Part shown: positions 43,863 through 53,650 of the stretch, piece after piece | Position numbering within the stretch: position 1 is the stretch's first letter | Layout: every line of letters starts with the position of its first letter | Origin: Alphaproteobacteria bacterium | GTDB taxonomy: Bacteria; Pseudomonadota; Alphaproteobacteria; JANQMY01 | NCBI GenBank assembly: GCA_028289425.1 | Contig: JANQPL010000005.1 | Coordinates: forward strand, 124,001 to 188,000 | Reading direction: 5' to 3' | DNA length: 64,000 nucleotides | Notes under the pieces: generated by a model | What the model was told of the DNA's origin: nothing | The model's input: only the letters and a program-made list of their open reading frames with translations | Databases searched by the model: none | Translations under genes and position numbers: made by a program

Positions 43863-44675
43863 TTAAGCATGACGGGGGAAACGCTCCCGGTCGATGTCGT
43901 CCGCATGATGGCGCGACAAGTGGGCGATGCGTGCCTTGCGCAGCTCGTGATCGACAATGTTCGACAAGATGAAAGCATCAAAAGCTTGGTCGGGACTGAG
44001 AAGCCCGTGCACATGCGCCATGACTTGTCCTTGCGACAAAGCCGGCCAGGCCGTTCCCTCCGACCCAAAGGCCGAAAGGCGTAAGCTTGTACCGTCCAGG
44101 TTCAGGCTGCCCCACAAGCTCAGATAGGCGAAGGGATTACAAATGTGAACGCTTGCTCCATTTGTGAACTCAACGCCCTGCAGCTGATGATAGCTGTAAT
44201 TGGTACCGACAAATTCGGAACGGTGCATCTTGCCCAACAAGTGCTCGGGCAACAGCAGTAAATATACGCTGGTGATGGCGGCCTCTGCCCATTGGAGTGT
44301 GGCAGAGATGGAGCCATATCGCGTGATGTGGGCCGAATAGACCGAACACAGATTATTCACTTTGCCAAGGAGCACCGGGATCACCACATCCTTTTCGTCC
44401 GAGAACTTCTCGGCCAATCGAACAGGCGACGCATTGGATCCGCTGGCAAGGATAGGAACGGTCGGTTCGGGAACAAATTTGTGGCCGGTCAGCGCTTCGT
44501 ACGCATCCCCGAGCGACCCCACTTGTCCATCGCGCAAGACGACCGACTCCGCCAGCGCATCGAGCCTCACCTCGACCAGTTCCAAAACATCCCCGCGGAC
44601 CATTACATAAGAAGCACCCGGCGTTTCGAACGGATAGGACAAGGCGCGGTCGATCTTCGCCTGATCTGAACCCAT
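43863..44675 (-). CDS. Unknown protein, possibly gamma-glutamylcyclotransferase-like fold
   Basis: A 270-residue protein with no firm family. ILASGSNASPVRLAEKF resembles the YGSNxxxxRL start of GGCT-fold proteins, and LLLPEHLLGKMHRSEFVGTNYSYHQL resembles their later L-x-x-E-x-Y segment, so a diverged GGCT fold is possible. ATG at 44675 is preceded by AAAGG; the frame opens at a TTG at 44702. It stands between a small ORF and a divergent NTF2-like gene. Confidence 0.5.
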   Translation of the reverse strand: MGSDQAKIDRALSYPFETPGASYVMVRGDVLELVEVRLDALAESVVLRDGQVGSLGDAYEALTGHKFVPEPTVPILASGSNASPVRLAEKFSDEKDVVIPVLLGKVNNLCSVYSAHITRYGSISATLQWAEAAITSVYLLLLPEHLLGKMHRSEFVGTNYSYHQLQGVEFTNGASVHICNPFAYLSLWGSLNLDGTSLRLSAFGSEGTAWPALSQGQVMAHVHGLLSPDQAFDAFILSNIVDHELRKARIAHLSRHHADDIDRERFPRHA

Positions 44676-44790
44676 TGCGCGCTGCCTTTCCACATAACCC
44701 AATTCGATAGGCCCAGCCTAATATGGTTGACGGAATTGAGCCAATCGGGCAATCAAGCGGGCGGTTGGCACCAATGTGGTGGGGAAACTT

Positions 44791-45195
44791 ATGACGACGA
44801 GCGAAGAAATTCGTGCCCTGTTCGATCTCTGGAATGATGCGCTCAAGACCCAAGATCCGAAACAGGTGACGGCCCTTTATGCGGAAGATGGCGTCCTACT
44901 CCCCACCCTGTCCAACCAAGTGCGGCACAACCACGCTGAAATCGAGGACTACTTCATCAGCTTCTGTGAGAAGCGGCCGGTTGCCTCAATGATCGAGTCC
45001 AACATCCGCCTTCACGGCGACGTGGCAGTTAACTCGGGTGCCTGCAGTTTCGAGCTGAACGCAGATGACGGCACGCGCGTCAATGTGCGGGTCCGGTTTT
45101 CGTTCACATATGAGAAACGAAGCGCCTGGCCGGGGTCAGGCCCCGACTGGCGCATTATCTCACATCATTCCTCTGCCTTCCCGGAGGACGGCTAG
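44791..45195 (+). CDS. SgcJ/EcaC-type NTF2-like protein
   Basis: A 134-residue protein: EIRALFDLWNDALKTQDPKQVTALYAEDGVLLPTLS, then EIEDYFISFCEKRP and WRIISHHSSAFPE, the pattern of the SgcJ/EcaC oxidoreductase or calcium/calmodulin-kinase-association-like NTF2 proteins. ATG at 44791 after GGTGGGG. The last 4 bp overlap the converging GST gene. Confidence 0.8.
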   Translation: MTTSEEIRALFDLWNDALKTQDPKQVTALYAEDGVLLPTLSNQVRHNHAEIEDYFISFCEKRPVASMIESNIRLHGDVAVNSGACSFELNADDGTRVNVRVRFSFTYEKRSAWPGSGPDWRIISHHSSAFPEDG

Positions 45196-45827
45196 GCTTT
45201 CGCGCTGGGCCGGGCAGACGCGGCTTCGTGCCAGCGCCTGACATCTTCATGTTCCGGCTTTGCTTCCGCCTTGATCCATTTGGCGAAATCCACCACAACC
45301 AAGGCCGTGATGTCGGCCACCGAGAATGTATCGATTGCTATGAAATCCCGTCCTTTGAGGCGGTCGTTGAGCGTGTCGAAGAACACGTCCACCCGCTGTC
45401 GGCCGCGTTCGGCGAGCTCCGGGATCTGCGCATAGTTGACCGGCCCGGTCGTCGCCCGGTCCACCATACCTTTCGATGTGTTGCGCAGAACCTCCGCCAC
45501 CGCCATCAGCCCCTCGAATTCGACACGCGTATTCCAGGTAGCCACCAATCCCTTTTCCTCAGGAGTCGATCCCAGCAGCGGCGGCTCGGGCTTGTAGGCC
45601 TCGGCAAAGGCGGCAATGCCGGCATTTTCGGTGAGCACCGTGCCGTCTTCCAGCTTCAGCGCCGGCACGGTGCAGGACGGATTGATCTTCCGGTATGCCT
45701 CTCCGAGCTGTTCCTTGTTGGCGAGATCGACTTGTACGTTTTCATAGTCGATCCCCTTTTCCGCCAGCAGGATACGAGCGCGGCGGGGGCTTGGAGCCGG
45801 GGTGCAATCATAAAGGACGAGGCTCAT
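45192..45827 (-). CDS. Glutathione S-transferase
   Basis: A 211-residue GST. LYDCTPAPSPRRARILLAEKGIDYENVQVDL, NPSCTVPALKLEDGTVLTENAGIAAF (cis-Pro VPAL and the glutathione-binding E-N/S pair) make the thioredoxin-like domain; the helical half includes GRDFIAIDTFSVADITALVV, the N-capping box (S/T-x-x-D). The catalytic residue is probably Ser13 near P-S-P-R. It conjugates or reduces electrophiles using glutathione in the cytosol. Overlaps the converging NTF2-like gene by 4 bp. Confidence 0.93.
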   Translation of the reverse strand: MSLVLYDCTPAPSPRRARILLAEKGIDYENVQVDLANKEQLGEAYRKINPSCTVPALKLEDGTVLTENAGIAAFAEAYKPEPPLLGSTPEEKGLVATWNTRVEFEGLMAVAEVLRNTSKGMVDRATTGPVNYAQIPELAERGRQRVDVFFDTLNDRLKGRDFIAIDTFSVADITALVVVDFAKWIKAEAKPEHEDVRRWHEAASARPSAKA

Positions 45828-45905
45828 CTCAGACGCCTTTCTTGTAGCTGTTTTGGATGTGGACCACCTGTTTCACCTAACACAACCCAACGTGCCGAGA
45901 CACCT

Positions 45906-46775
45906 TCAGAGATGCCCGTCGAGCCAAGCAATGATATCGGCGGTCACTTCGTCCCGGTTGGTCTCATTGAGCATTTCGTGTCGCCCGTCTTCGTAATATT
46001 TGAGCGCCAAATCCCCGATACCCGCATCCTGATAGCGCTGGACCACAAGATTGAGGAATTCTTGGCCGCCATGCACCGGATCCATGGCGCCCGAGAAAAC
46101 CAGAATAGGAAGGTCCTTCCGAATGGCCCCAAGCTTTGCCGGATCGGCGGCATCGGCGCCGGACATCATCAGACCCATCATGCTTTCATCGGCCACCTGA
46201 AAGCCGCACCAGGGATCGGCCACATACGCATCCACTTCCTCGGGGTCGCGGCTTAGCCAATCAAAGTCGGTGCGCGCAGGCGCGAAGGGCGCATTGAACG
46301 CATCAAACGAGACGTCGGCGCCGGACGCGGCCAGCGCCGCCAGCTGATCGACCGCCGAAGACCCTGACAAGATCAGCCCATCGATCAGATCGCTGTTGTC
46401 GAGCACAAATTGCTGGGCCGCGAACGACCCCATGCTATGACCGAAGAGAATGAGAGGACATTGCGCCTGATCTTGGCGGATCGCTTGAGCGTATTGGACC
46501 AAATCCGCCACCAGCCCGCCCCACCCGGCCGTCCCGAAATCACCGAGACTGTCTGTGTCTGCGCCCGTTTTGCCGTGGCCCCTATGGTCATTGGCAAAGA
46601 CCCCGAAGCCTGCATCGCAAAGCGCCCCCGCAAATCGGCTATAGCGCGCGCCATGTTCCGCCATGCCATGAGCGATCTGCACCACCGCCTTGGGCGGCCC
46701 CTTCGGCATCCATCGATAACAGGCGACCACGGTGCCGTCTGCCTTTGACGTAAACGTAAACGTGTCGGGTTTCAT
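45906..46775 (-). CDS. Alpha/beta hydrolase, monoacylglycerol-lipase/lysophospholipase type
   Basis: A 289-residue serine hydrolase. VVQIAHGMAEHGARYSRFA (HGMxEHxxRY) is the lysophospholipase/monoacylglycerol lipase signature; the nucleophile elbow is FGHSMGSFAAQ, the acid is in ILVFSGAMDPVHGG and the His in YEDGRHEMLNE. It probably hydrolyses monoacylglycerol or lysophospholipids, a fitting neighbour to the glycerolipid genes that start divergently at 47114. ATG at 46775 preceded by AGGAAA. Confidence 0.92.
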   Translation of the reverse strand: MKPDTFTFTSKADGTVVACYRWMPKGPPKAVVQIAHGMAEHGARYSRFAGALCDAGFGVFANDHRGHGKTGADTDSLGDFGTAGWGGLVADLVQYAQAIRQDQAQCPLILFGHSMGSFAAQQFVLDNSDLIDGLILSGSSAVDQLAALAASGADVSFDAFNAPFAPARTDFDWLSRDPEEVDAYVADPWCGFQVADESMMGLMMSGADAADPAKLGAIRKDLPILVFSGAMDPVHGGQEFLNLVVQRYQDAGIGDLALKYYEDGRHEMLNETNRDEVTADIIAWLDGHL

Positions 46776-47113
46776 TAATGATTTCCTATTGTTGGGAAGG
46801 ATCCGCCAGGGCGCAGCGTTCCGATCCAAGCTTGACAGGGAACGCAGCGTTTTTCTAATGTTTTCCGTATAAGAACAGTCAAAAAAACTCCACGGGAGGA
46901 GGTCCCACGCCGGTCGAACGGATGCTTGGCCCTAGATTGCGCGGCCCAAGCGAATGCATGTTATCGGTGTGTCACTAGGTTGGCCCATACCATCACCACA
47001 CTGACAGAAGGTCAGTTTAATTACGCAGTTCTTGGCCGAAATCGAGATATGATTTGGCCGAAGGCTTGTGAGTTCGAGTTTTTCAATCTCCACAACCGCA
47101 AAGGGCGCACGCC
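46776..47113. other. Divergent intergenic region before the glycerolipid operon
   Basis: 338 bp without a convincing gene. It must hold the promoters of the hydrolase (leftward) and of the acyltransferase operon (rightward). A dyad ACTGAC-AGAAG-GTCAGT (47000-47016) followed by TTAATTA may be an operator. A 64-codon frame at 46926-47120 shows no ribosome site. Confidence 0.5.
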
Positions 47114-48697
47114 GTGGTAAGCCACAACGACCTCATTACTGAAATCGAAGACTCCCCTGATGGACCGGAAATCGCCGCCTTTTTCGACTTCGACGGCACG
47201 CTGATCGCAGGGTTCTCCGTTACGAAATTTATGCAAGAGCGGATTACCAGTGGCCGCATCAGTCCCCGGGAAACATTCGAGCAATTTGCCGCCGCCGTAA
47301 ATTTCGGCATCGGCCGCACGGGATTTTCCGCGCTGATGGCAAGCACCGCGCAATTCATGCGCGGCCTTAGCGAAGCAAGCTTCCGAGAGTTCGGCGAAGA
47401 GGTCTACGAGAAGCACTTGGCGGGTGCTGTCTATCCCGAAGCGCGCGCTATTGTCGAAGCGCACCAAAAGAAAGGCCATACGGTCGCGATCGTCTCGTCG
47501 GCAACGCGCTATCAGGTGGAACCGGCAGCGCAAGATCTGGGAATCGAAGATATTTTGTGTACGGAGCTTGTCGTTGAAGACGGCGTGTTCTCCGGCGAAG
47601 TGGTTCGGCCCACCTGTTGGGGCGAAGGTAAGCGCACCGCGGCGGAAAACTATGGCGATCCGTTAGGCATCGATATGGATGAGAGTTATTTCTACACGGA
47701 CAGTCATGATGACCTGCCCTTGCTGGAGGTCATCGGCTATCCGCGTATCCTCAACCCATCGTCAAAACTGGCCGCCGTTGCAAACCGCAGCGGCTGGCCC
47801 GTCGTTCGCTTCCGCAGCCGCGGCACGCCCGGGATTGGCGACATTGTCCGCACCATCGCCGCCAACACATCCATGATCCCGTCTGTGGCTGCCGCCGCAC
47901 CCATTTTGGCGCTCACCGGCTCATTCGACGAAGCACGAAATTTTGCGACCGGCCTTTGGGCGGACTACACCAGCGCTTTGGCCGGCCTCAACATAAAGGT
48001 CAAGAACGACAAGCATTTGTGGTCGCACCGTCCGGCGGTTTTCATTTTCAACCACCAAAGCAATGCGGATGCCCTGGTCATGGCCAAGCTCTTGCGCCGT
48101 GATATCGCCGGTGTGGGCAAGAAGGAGATCGCCGACAATCCGATCATGGGCGCGATCTTCCGGGCGGCGGGGACCGTGCTGATCGACCGCAAGGACAAAC
48201 ACAAAGCCATTGAAGCCATGCAGCCTTTGGTCGACGCCATGAAAGTGGACGGCAAATCGGTGGTCATCGCACCGGAAGGTACACGCAGCGTTTCCACAAA
48301 GCTTGGCCCCTTCAAGAAAGGTGCCTTTCATCTGGCAATTCAGGCCGGCGTGCCGATCGTTCCCGTGGTCATCCACAACACCCACGATTTTTGGCCCAAG
48401 GGAAACATGATTGTCCGCCCGACCACGGTCGATGTCACTGTGCTGCCGCCCATCGATACCAGCGGCTGGAGCGTCGGCACAATTGATGATCACATTGCGG
48501 ACACGCGCCAGCTGTTCTTGACGACGCTGGGCCAGACAGAAAAAGCAAAGCCGAAGCGCAAAAAGAAAGCCGCCTCGAAACGGGCAGCGCCGCGCGCAAA
48601 GCCAAAACCGCCGGCGCAGGCTAAGAAGCCCGCCCCGGCACAGCAAACTCAGGAAACGCCTCAGCCTACGGACGAAGCGGCCGGGAGGCTCGATTGA
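47114..48697 (+). CDS. HAD-IB phosphatase / 1-acylglycerol-3-phosphate acyltransferase fusion
   Basis: A 527-residue two-domain enzyme. Residues about 20-230 form a HAD subfamily IB phosphatase (FFDFDGTLI with D25 and D27; a late VSSATRYQVEP and YFYTDSHDDLPLL). Residues about 290-470 form a PlsC-type acyltransferase: NHQSNAD (HX4D, about 313), GVGKKEIADNP, FRAAGTVLIDRKDK and PEGTRS (about 386). The end is Lys/Ala/Pro-rich. Such fusions could turn lysophosphatidate to phosphatidate and on to diacylglycerol, or remove phosphate from a lipid precursor. GTG start. The stop overlaps the gpsA start (TTGA), so translation is coupled. Confidence 0.92.
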   Translation: MVSHNDLITEIEDSPDGPEIAAFFDFDGTLIAGFSVTKFMQERITSGRISPRETFEQFAAAVNFGIGRTGFSALMASTAQFMRGLSEASFREFGEEVYEKHLAGAVYPEARAIVEAHQKKGHTVAIVSSATRYQVEPAAQDLGIEDILCTELVVEDGVFSGEVVRPTCWGEGKRTAAENYGDPLGIDMDESYFYTDSHDDLPLLEVIGYPRILNPSSKLAAVANRSGWPVVRFRSRGTPGIGDIVRTIAANTSMIPSVAAAAPILALTGSFDEARNFATGLWADYTSALAGLNIKVKNDKHLWSHRPAVFIFNHQSNADALVMAKLLRRDIAGVGKKEIADNPIMGAIFRAAGTVLIDRKDKHKAIEAMQPLVDAMKVDGKSVVIAPEGTRSVSTKLGPFKKGAFHLAIQAGVPIVPVVIHNTHDFWPKGNMIVRPTTVDVTVLPPIDTSGWSVGTIDDHIADTRQLFLTTLGQTEKAKPKRKKKAASKRAAPRAKPKPPAQAKKPAPAQQTQETPQPTDEAAGRLD

Positions 48698-49695
48698 GCC
48701 TTAATGTCGGCGTTCTCGGAGCAGGGTCGTGGGGGACCACCGTCGCGTCCCTCATCGCCAACAATACCCCCACGCAAATCTGGGGCCGAAACGCCGACAC
48801 GGTTCGTGAAATAAACGAGCAGCAATCGAACGAAAGTTATCTTCCCGGCGTCAAGCTATCGAAAAGCTTGAAGGCGGTCGAAGAGATATCCGACGTTATC
48901 CGCACGGCCGATCTCATCGTCATGGGCGTGCCCTCTAAAGCGTTTCGCGAAACCCTTATCCACGTCAAAGAGAACATCCGGCCGTGGGTGCCGATCATCA
49001 GCTTGGCCAAAGGTTTTGAGCTGGAAACCAAATACCGGATGACCGAGGTGGTCAAAGAAATTCTGCCGGACCATCCCTGCGGCGTTCTTACCGGGCCAAA
49101 CCTTGCGCGCGAAATAGCGGCAGGCCAAGCGGCGGCGTCTGTACTGGCCATGGAAGAGGCCAACATGTTGGGCCGGCTGCAACCCATTTTTCATAACGGG
49201 CTTTTCCGTGTTTACACCAATACGGATCTGGTCGGATGCGAGCTTGGCGGGGCTCTTAAGAATGTGATTGCCATCGCAGCGGGCATGGGCGATGGCGCCG
49301 GCGCGGGCGACAACACCCGCTCGGCCGTGATCACCCGGGGCCTTGCGGAAATGACGCGGCTTGGGGTCGCCATGGGCGGGCGGCCGGAAACCTTTGCCGG
49401 ACTTGCCGGGATGGGCGACATGCTGGCCACCTGCACCAGCAGCCTGAGCCGCAACCATCACGTGGGGGAGCAACTTGGCCAAGGCCGCAAGCTCGACGAC
49501 ATCATCGCCGAGATGAACATGGTGGCCGAGGGCGTCAAAAGCAGCAAAGTGGTGATTGAGATTGCCGAAGAGCTGGACGTGGACATGCCGATTGCACGGG
49601 AAGTGTATAAGGTGTGTCATGAAGGGTCGACCGCGCGCCGCGCATTTCGAGGCCTGCTGAGACAGGAAATAAGATCCGAAGCGGATCCGGGGTGA
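48694..49695 (+). CDS. gpsA: NAD(P)-dependent glycerol-3-phosphate dehydrogenase
   Basis: A 333-residue GpsA that reduces dihydroxyacetone phosphate to sn-glycerol-3-phosphate, the backbone for glycerolipids. VGVLGAGSWGTTVA is the Rossmann motif; MGVPSKAFRE, LAKGFE, LTGPNLAREIAAGQ and GCELGGALKNVIAIAAGMGDG (with the catalytic Lys) and GLAGMGDMLATCTS are all family blocks. Starts with TTG at 48694, which overlaps the upstream TGA by 3 nt, with GGGAGG as ribosome site. A chromosomal second copy elsewhere would be usual, so this one may be dedicated to storage-lipid synthesis. Confidence 0.95.
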   Translation: MSLNVGVLGAGSWGTTVASLIANNTPTQIWGRNADTVREINEQQSNESYLPGVKLSKSLKAVEEISDVIRTADLIVMGVPSKAFRETLIHVKENIRPWVPIISLAKGFELETKYRMTEVVKEILPDHPCGVLTGPNLAREIAAGQAAASVLAMEEANMLGRLQPIFHNGLFRVYTNTDLVGCELGGALKNVIAIAAGMGDGAGAGDNTRSAVITRGLAEMTRLGVAMGGRPETFAGLAGMGDMLATCTSSLSRNHHVGEQLGQGRKLDDIIAEMNMVAEGVKSSKVVIEIAEELDVDMPIAREVYKVCHEGSTARRAFRGLLRQEIRSEADPG

Positions 49696-49704
49696 GGAAA
49701 TAGT

Positions 49705-52161
49705 ATGTCGAACGCATTACAAACATCGTCTTCGTCGACGTCCGCATGGCCACACACAGATACGTCAAAGCTGGTATTCCTAATCGATGCGTGTACAGAG
49801 GAAGAACGCAAGTACCTGACCGACTGGCTGAACCGGCAAAAGCCGCAAGAAGCATCGGCGCCGGAAACGGATAATTTGGCATTTCTGTCTTCTCAGGGCC
49901 GGGATGACTCGCCCACCCATGAAGAGCTTCAAAAGAGCATCACTGCCGGCGATGACCGGCTGTTCGTGCCGATCCGTATCGCTTGGCTTACGGAAGACCA
50001 GTCCGGTGGTGTGCGTAGGCCGCGGGTCCGCGATTTCATCTTCCGCCGCTCGTCGGGCCCAAACCCCGTACAACGCCGGTGGCTGCTGAAGAGATCGCCG
50101 GACAAAGCACAACCCATCGCCGGCAAGGCGGCCACGCTTCACGAGATGAAGCTGCGATATCGTGCCAAAATTGGAGCGGCAGCCGAAGAGGAACTGGATA
50201 TCGGCAGGTTGGCGGACTATGTGGCACGGCAGGCCATCCTCTCGCTCGAGCAAGCAGAGCGGTCCGTCAATGGCGCCCGCCAAAAACTTCCCTATTTTGT
50301 GTCGCGCACGCTGCAATCGCGGATTGGGTTCCGGAAAACAATCACCCAGATTGGTCAAGAACAAGACCAGACCGACGAACAGGCCCTGGAAGAGGCTGCC
50401 GAATATCTGAAAGAGCTGGTGGCGTTGCCGAGCGAGTTTCACGTGGACACTTTCGCTCAGCTTGCCCGTTTCATTTACTCGCGGGGATACGACCCTGAAA
50501 TCGTGCACGACCCGGCGGACATCAAAAGACTGCGCGACTTGGCCAAGAACCATCCAATCGCGCTGTGCTGGACGCACAAGACCCATGTTGACGGAATCGC
50601 GGTAAGCGCTTTGCTGCATCAATACCGGTTTCCGCTCGCCCACATGATTGGCGGGATCAATATGGCCTTCATGGGCATTGGGTATTTGGCGCGCCGTTCC
50701 GGCGCCATCTTCATTCGCCGCTCGTTCCAAGACAACCGGATCTATAAAGCGGTGCTGCGGCACTATATCGGTTATCTGATGGAAAAACGCTTTCCCATCA
50801 GCTGGTCGATCGAAGGCACACGGTCACGCATCGGCAAACTAATGCCGCCCCGGTTCGGCATCTTAAAATATGTGATGGAGGCCGCGCGCACGTCGAACAT
50901 CGATGATCTGCATCTGGTGCCGGTCACGATTTACTACGATCTCATCCCGGAAGTGGCGGACTATGCGGCCGAGCAGCGCGGACAAACCAAGCGCCCAGAA
51001 AGCCTGGCCTGGTTTATCGGTTATGTGCGCGGCATGAGCAAGCCGCTGGGCCGCGTGTCCATCCGCTTCGGTGAGCCCGTCGTGGTGGGCCAGGACATGG
51101 AAACGAAACCCAAATACCAATTGGGGGATTCGACCGAAACCAAAGATGCGTTTGCCCTGGAACTCCAAAAAGCCGCGTTCGAAGTGGCGGTTCGCATCAA
51201 CAACGTAACGCCCGTGACGCCGTCGGCGATCATCACCTTGGCGCTACTGGGCGCCTGCCCGCGCTCTTTGTCGATCGAGCAAATCACGGACGAACTTGGC
51301 GAGATCATTGCCTGGATGCAATCGCGGGGCATCCCCATGACATCTGATTTCGGGGAAAGCACGGCGGAGCGTGTTCAGCAGGTGGCCAACACCATGATCG
51401 AGTTGGGCATTCTCACCCGCTATGACGAAGGTCTGTCGCCCGTCTACGGCATTGCCCCCGACCAACATTTGATCGCCGGCTATTATCGCAACACCATTGT
51501 TCACTTCTTGATCATCAAAGCGTTTATCGAACTTGCGTTGGTAAAGGCGGCCGAAATGCCCCCCGGCCATTCCGAAGCGGTGTTTTGGAACGAAGCCTTG
51601 CGCTTGCGCGACATTTTCAAGTTCGAATTCTTTTATTCGTCCAAGGAAGAATTCCGCGAGCAGGTCCAGCGCGAGTTGGATTTGAGCGAACCGAATTGGG
51701 CCAACATGATCAATGGCGGCGCAGACCAGGTCAATAAACTGCTGGACGCGCTTAGACCCTTGTTCGCCCACGCAACGCTCAAACCGTATATCGAAGCTTA
51801 CTCGATCGTTGCGGACGGTCTTCTGCAATTCGAACAGACCGATCCGTGGGACGAGAAAGGCTTTCTTACCCGCTGCTTGAAATACGGCAAACAAGCCTAT
51901 CTGCAGCGCCGAATTACCAGCGAAGAATCCATCGCCAAACTGCTTTATACGAACGGCGTCAAGCTCGCCGGCAATCTCGGCCTGATTGAAGACACATCCG
52001 GCGACTTGCATGGGCGGCGTGTCGCCTTCGCCCGCGAACTGCGCGATATCGGGCGCCGCATCGATCTGATTGACGCCATGGCCGCACGGCGGCGCAATAC
52101 GGATATCATCAGTGTACGTGAAGTGAAATCCACAGACGGACAGGAACCCATCGCCGTCTGA
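49705..52161 (+). CDS. plsB: Glycerol-3-phosphate acyltransferase, PlsB-like
   Basis: An 818-residue PlsB-type acyltransferase that acylates glycerol-3-phosphate at sn-1. The catalytic HX4D is in CWTHKTHVDGI (about residue 290), followed by the substrate blocks GYLARRSGAIFIRRSF and SIEGTRSR (about 369) and LHLVPVTIYYD. Length matches E. coli PlsB (807). No transmembrane helix is obvious; peripheral membrane attachment is usual. Ten bases after gpsA and before the DGAT gene, hence part of one operon. Confidence 0.92.
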   Translation: MSNALQTSSSSTSAWPHTDTSKLVFLIDACTEEERKYLTDWLNRQKPQEASAPETDNLAFLSSQGRDDSPTHEELQKSITAGDDRLFVPIRIAWLTEDQSGGVRRPRVRDFIFRRSSGPNPVQRRWLLKRSPDKAQPIAGKAATLHEMKLRYRAKIGAAAEEELDIGRLADYVARQAILSLEQAERSVNGARQKLPYFVSRTLQSRIGFRKTITQIGQEQDQTDEQALEEAAEYLKELVALPSEFHVDTFAQLARFIYSRGYDPEIVHDPADIKRLRDLAKNHPIALCWTHKTHVDGIAVSALLHQYRFPLAHMIGGINMAFMGIGYLARRSGAIFIRRSFQDNRIYKAVLRHYIGYLMEKRFPISWSIEGTRSRIGKLMPPRFGILKYVMEAARTSNIDDLHLVPVTIYYDLIPEVADYAAEQRGQTKRPESLAWFIGYVRGMSKPLGRVSIRFGEPVVVGQDMETKPKYQLGDSTETKDAFALELQKAAFEVAVRINNVTPVTPSAIITLALLGACPRSLSIEQITDELGEIIAWMQSRGIPMTSDFGESTAERVQQVANTMIELGILTRYDEGLSPVYGIAPDQHLIAGYYRNTIVHFLIIKAFIELALVKAAEMPPGHSEAVFWNEALRLRDIFKFEFFYSSKEEFREQVQRELDLSEPNWANMINGGADQVNKLLDALRPLFAHATLKPYIEAYSIVADGLLQFEQTDPWDEKGFLTRCLKYGKQAYLQRRITSEESIAKLLYTNGVKLAGNLGLIEDTSGDLHGRRVAFARELRDIGRRIDLIDAMAARRRNTDIISVREVKSTDGQEPIAV

Positions 52162-52195
52162 ATTTACCGCCCCATCCTGGGGCAACGGAGACGAC

Positions 52196-53647
52196 ATGCC
52201 ACAGCTGACCGGGCAGGACGCCCAATTCCTGTATATCGAATCGGGACATAACCTCACCAATGTCACATCGGTGGCGATTTACGATCAGTCGACGGCGCCC
52301 GGCGGCAAGGTTCGGTTCAAAGACATTATCAAACATGTGGAAAGCCGGCTCGATTTCTCTCCGGTATTCAAGCGCAAGCTCGTTCACGTGCCGTTGGAGC
52401 TCGACTACCCCTATTGGGCGGAAGATGAATTTTTCGATGTGGAGTATCACGTCCATCACGCGCGGTTGCCGGAGCCCGGTGACTGGCGGCAATTCTGCAT
52501 TCACGTGGCGCGTTATCACACCCGGCCCCTCGACATGAACCGTCCGCCATGGGAGATCTATGTCATCGAAGGGCTGGACGGCATCGATTGGCTGCCGGAA
52601 GGCGCCTATGCGGTGGCAACGAAAGTACACCACAGCGCCATCGATGGGGCGTCTGCCACCAAATTCATCAGTGTACTGAATGACATTAATGCGGACGGCG
52701 ACCCGGCGTTGGGCCCGGAATATCCGTTCAGCAAATTGGGATCAAAGCCGTCTTTGCCGGAGATGATGGCGCGCGCCGCCTTCAACAATGCACGGTCCCC
52801 GTTCCGCATTGGCGAAACCCTGTTGCGGTCCGCACCGGCGCTTTACCGGTCGGCACTGCGATCCTCCCGAAGCGGCGATCGCAACGCAAACGTGGTCCCC
52901 GAAACCCGCTTCAACGGCGCCGTATCGCCGCATAAGATGTTCGACGCCACCATCTTCAAGCTTGCGGATCTGTCCAAGATCCGCAAATCGGTCAAAGGCG
53001 CCACCATCAACGATGTGGTGTTGACGATCTGCGGCGGGGGCTTGCGCAAATATCTCGAGTCCAAGGACGAATTGCCGGAAGATTCCCTGATCGGTTGGGT
53101 CCCCATCAACGCCCGAGGCGACCAGGACGTTTCCGGCAACAAGATTACCGCCATGACAACCCCCATTCACTCGCAGATTGCCAAGCCATTGGAGCGGCTC
53201 ACGGCGGTCATGCGCTCGACCCAGAAGAGTAAGGCCGCCCAGGACGGGGTGAGCGCACGGCTGATGACCGACATCACCCAACATATACCGTCAACAACGC
53301 AAATTCTGGTGGCCAAGCTGGTATTGGATTCCGGCTTACAGTCGCGTGCCTGCAACTGCTTTATCTCCAACGTGCCCGGGCCCCAGATCCCGCTTTACAT
53401 GAACGGTGCGAAATGCTTGCACACATTCGGCTTGGCGCCTCTGGGGGAAGGCATGGGATTGTTCATCGCCACACCCAGCTACAATGGCGAAATGTCGTTC
53501 AACGTGATTTCGACGCGCGAAATTCTGCCCGACATCGACTTTTTCGTTCAGTGCTTGCGGGATTCATTCGATGAACTGATGGCTGCCGCGGAAAAGAAAG
53601 CCACCCAAACAACGACGCGCAAGCGCCGGGCAGCTGCCGCAGAGTAA
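52196..53647 (+). CDS. Wax ester synthase / diacylglycerol acyltransferase (WS/DGAT)
   Basis: A 483-residue bifunctional acyltransferase that makes triacylglycerol from diacylglycerol and acyl-CoA, or wax ester from fatty alcohol. The active-site KVHHSAIDGAS (HHxxxDG, about residue 145) and the block NFISNVPGP-like SNVPGPQIPLYMNG are characteristic, as is ATINDVVLTICGGGLRKYL. It ends in a basic tail (KKATQTTTRKRR). Last gene of the four-gene glycerolipid operon; it supplies the final storage-lipid step. Confidence 0.95.
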   Translation: MPQLTGQDAQFLYIESGHNLTNVTSVAIYDQSTAPGGKVRFKDIIKHVESRLDFSPVFKRKLVHVPLELDYPYWAEDEFFDVEYHVHHARLPEPGDWRQFCIHVARYHTRPLDMNRPPWEIYVIEGLDGIDWLPEGAYAVATKVHHSAIDGASATKFISVLNDINADGDPALGPEYPFSKLGSKPSLPEMMARAAFNNARSPFRIGETLLRSAPALYRSALRSSRSGDRNANVVPETRFNGAVSPHKMFDATIFKLADLSKIRKSVKGATINDVVLTICGGGLRKYLESKDELPEDSLIGWVPINARGDQDVSGNKITAMTTPIHSQIAKPLERLTAVMRSTQKSKAAQDGVSARLMTDITQHIPSTTQILVAKLVLDSGLQSRACNCFISNVPGPQIPLYMNGAKCLHTFGLAPLGEGMGLFIATPSYNGEMSFNVISTREILPDIDFFVQCLRDSFDELMAAAEKKATQTTTRKRRAAAAE

Positions 53648-53650
53648 CGG

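Noticed and set aside
46926-47120. 64-codon frame upstream of the HAD/acyltransferase gene
   Set aside because: No ribosome site, no family pattern, and it overlaps the next start; treated as regulatory DNA.
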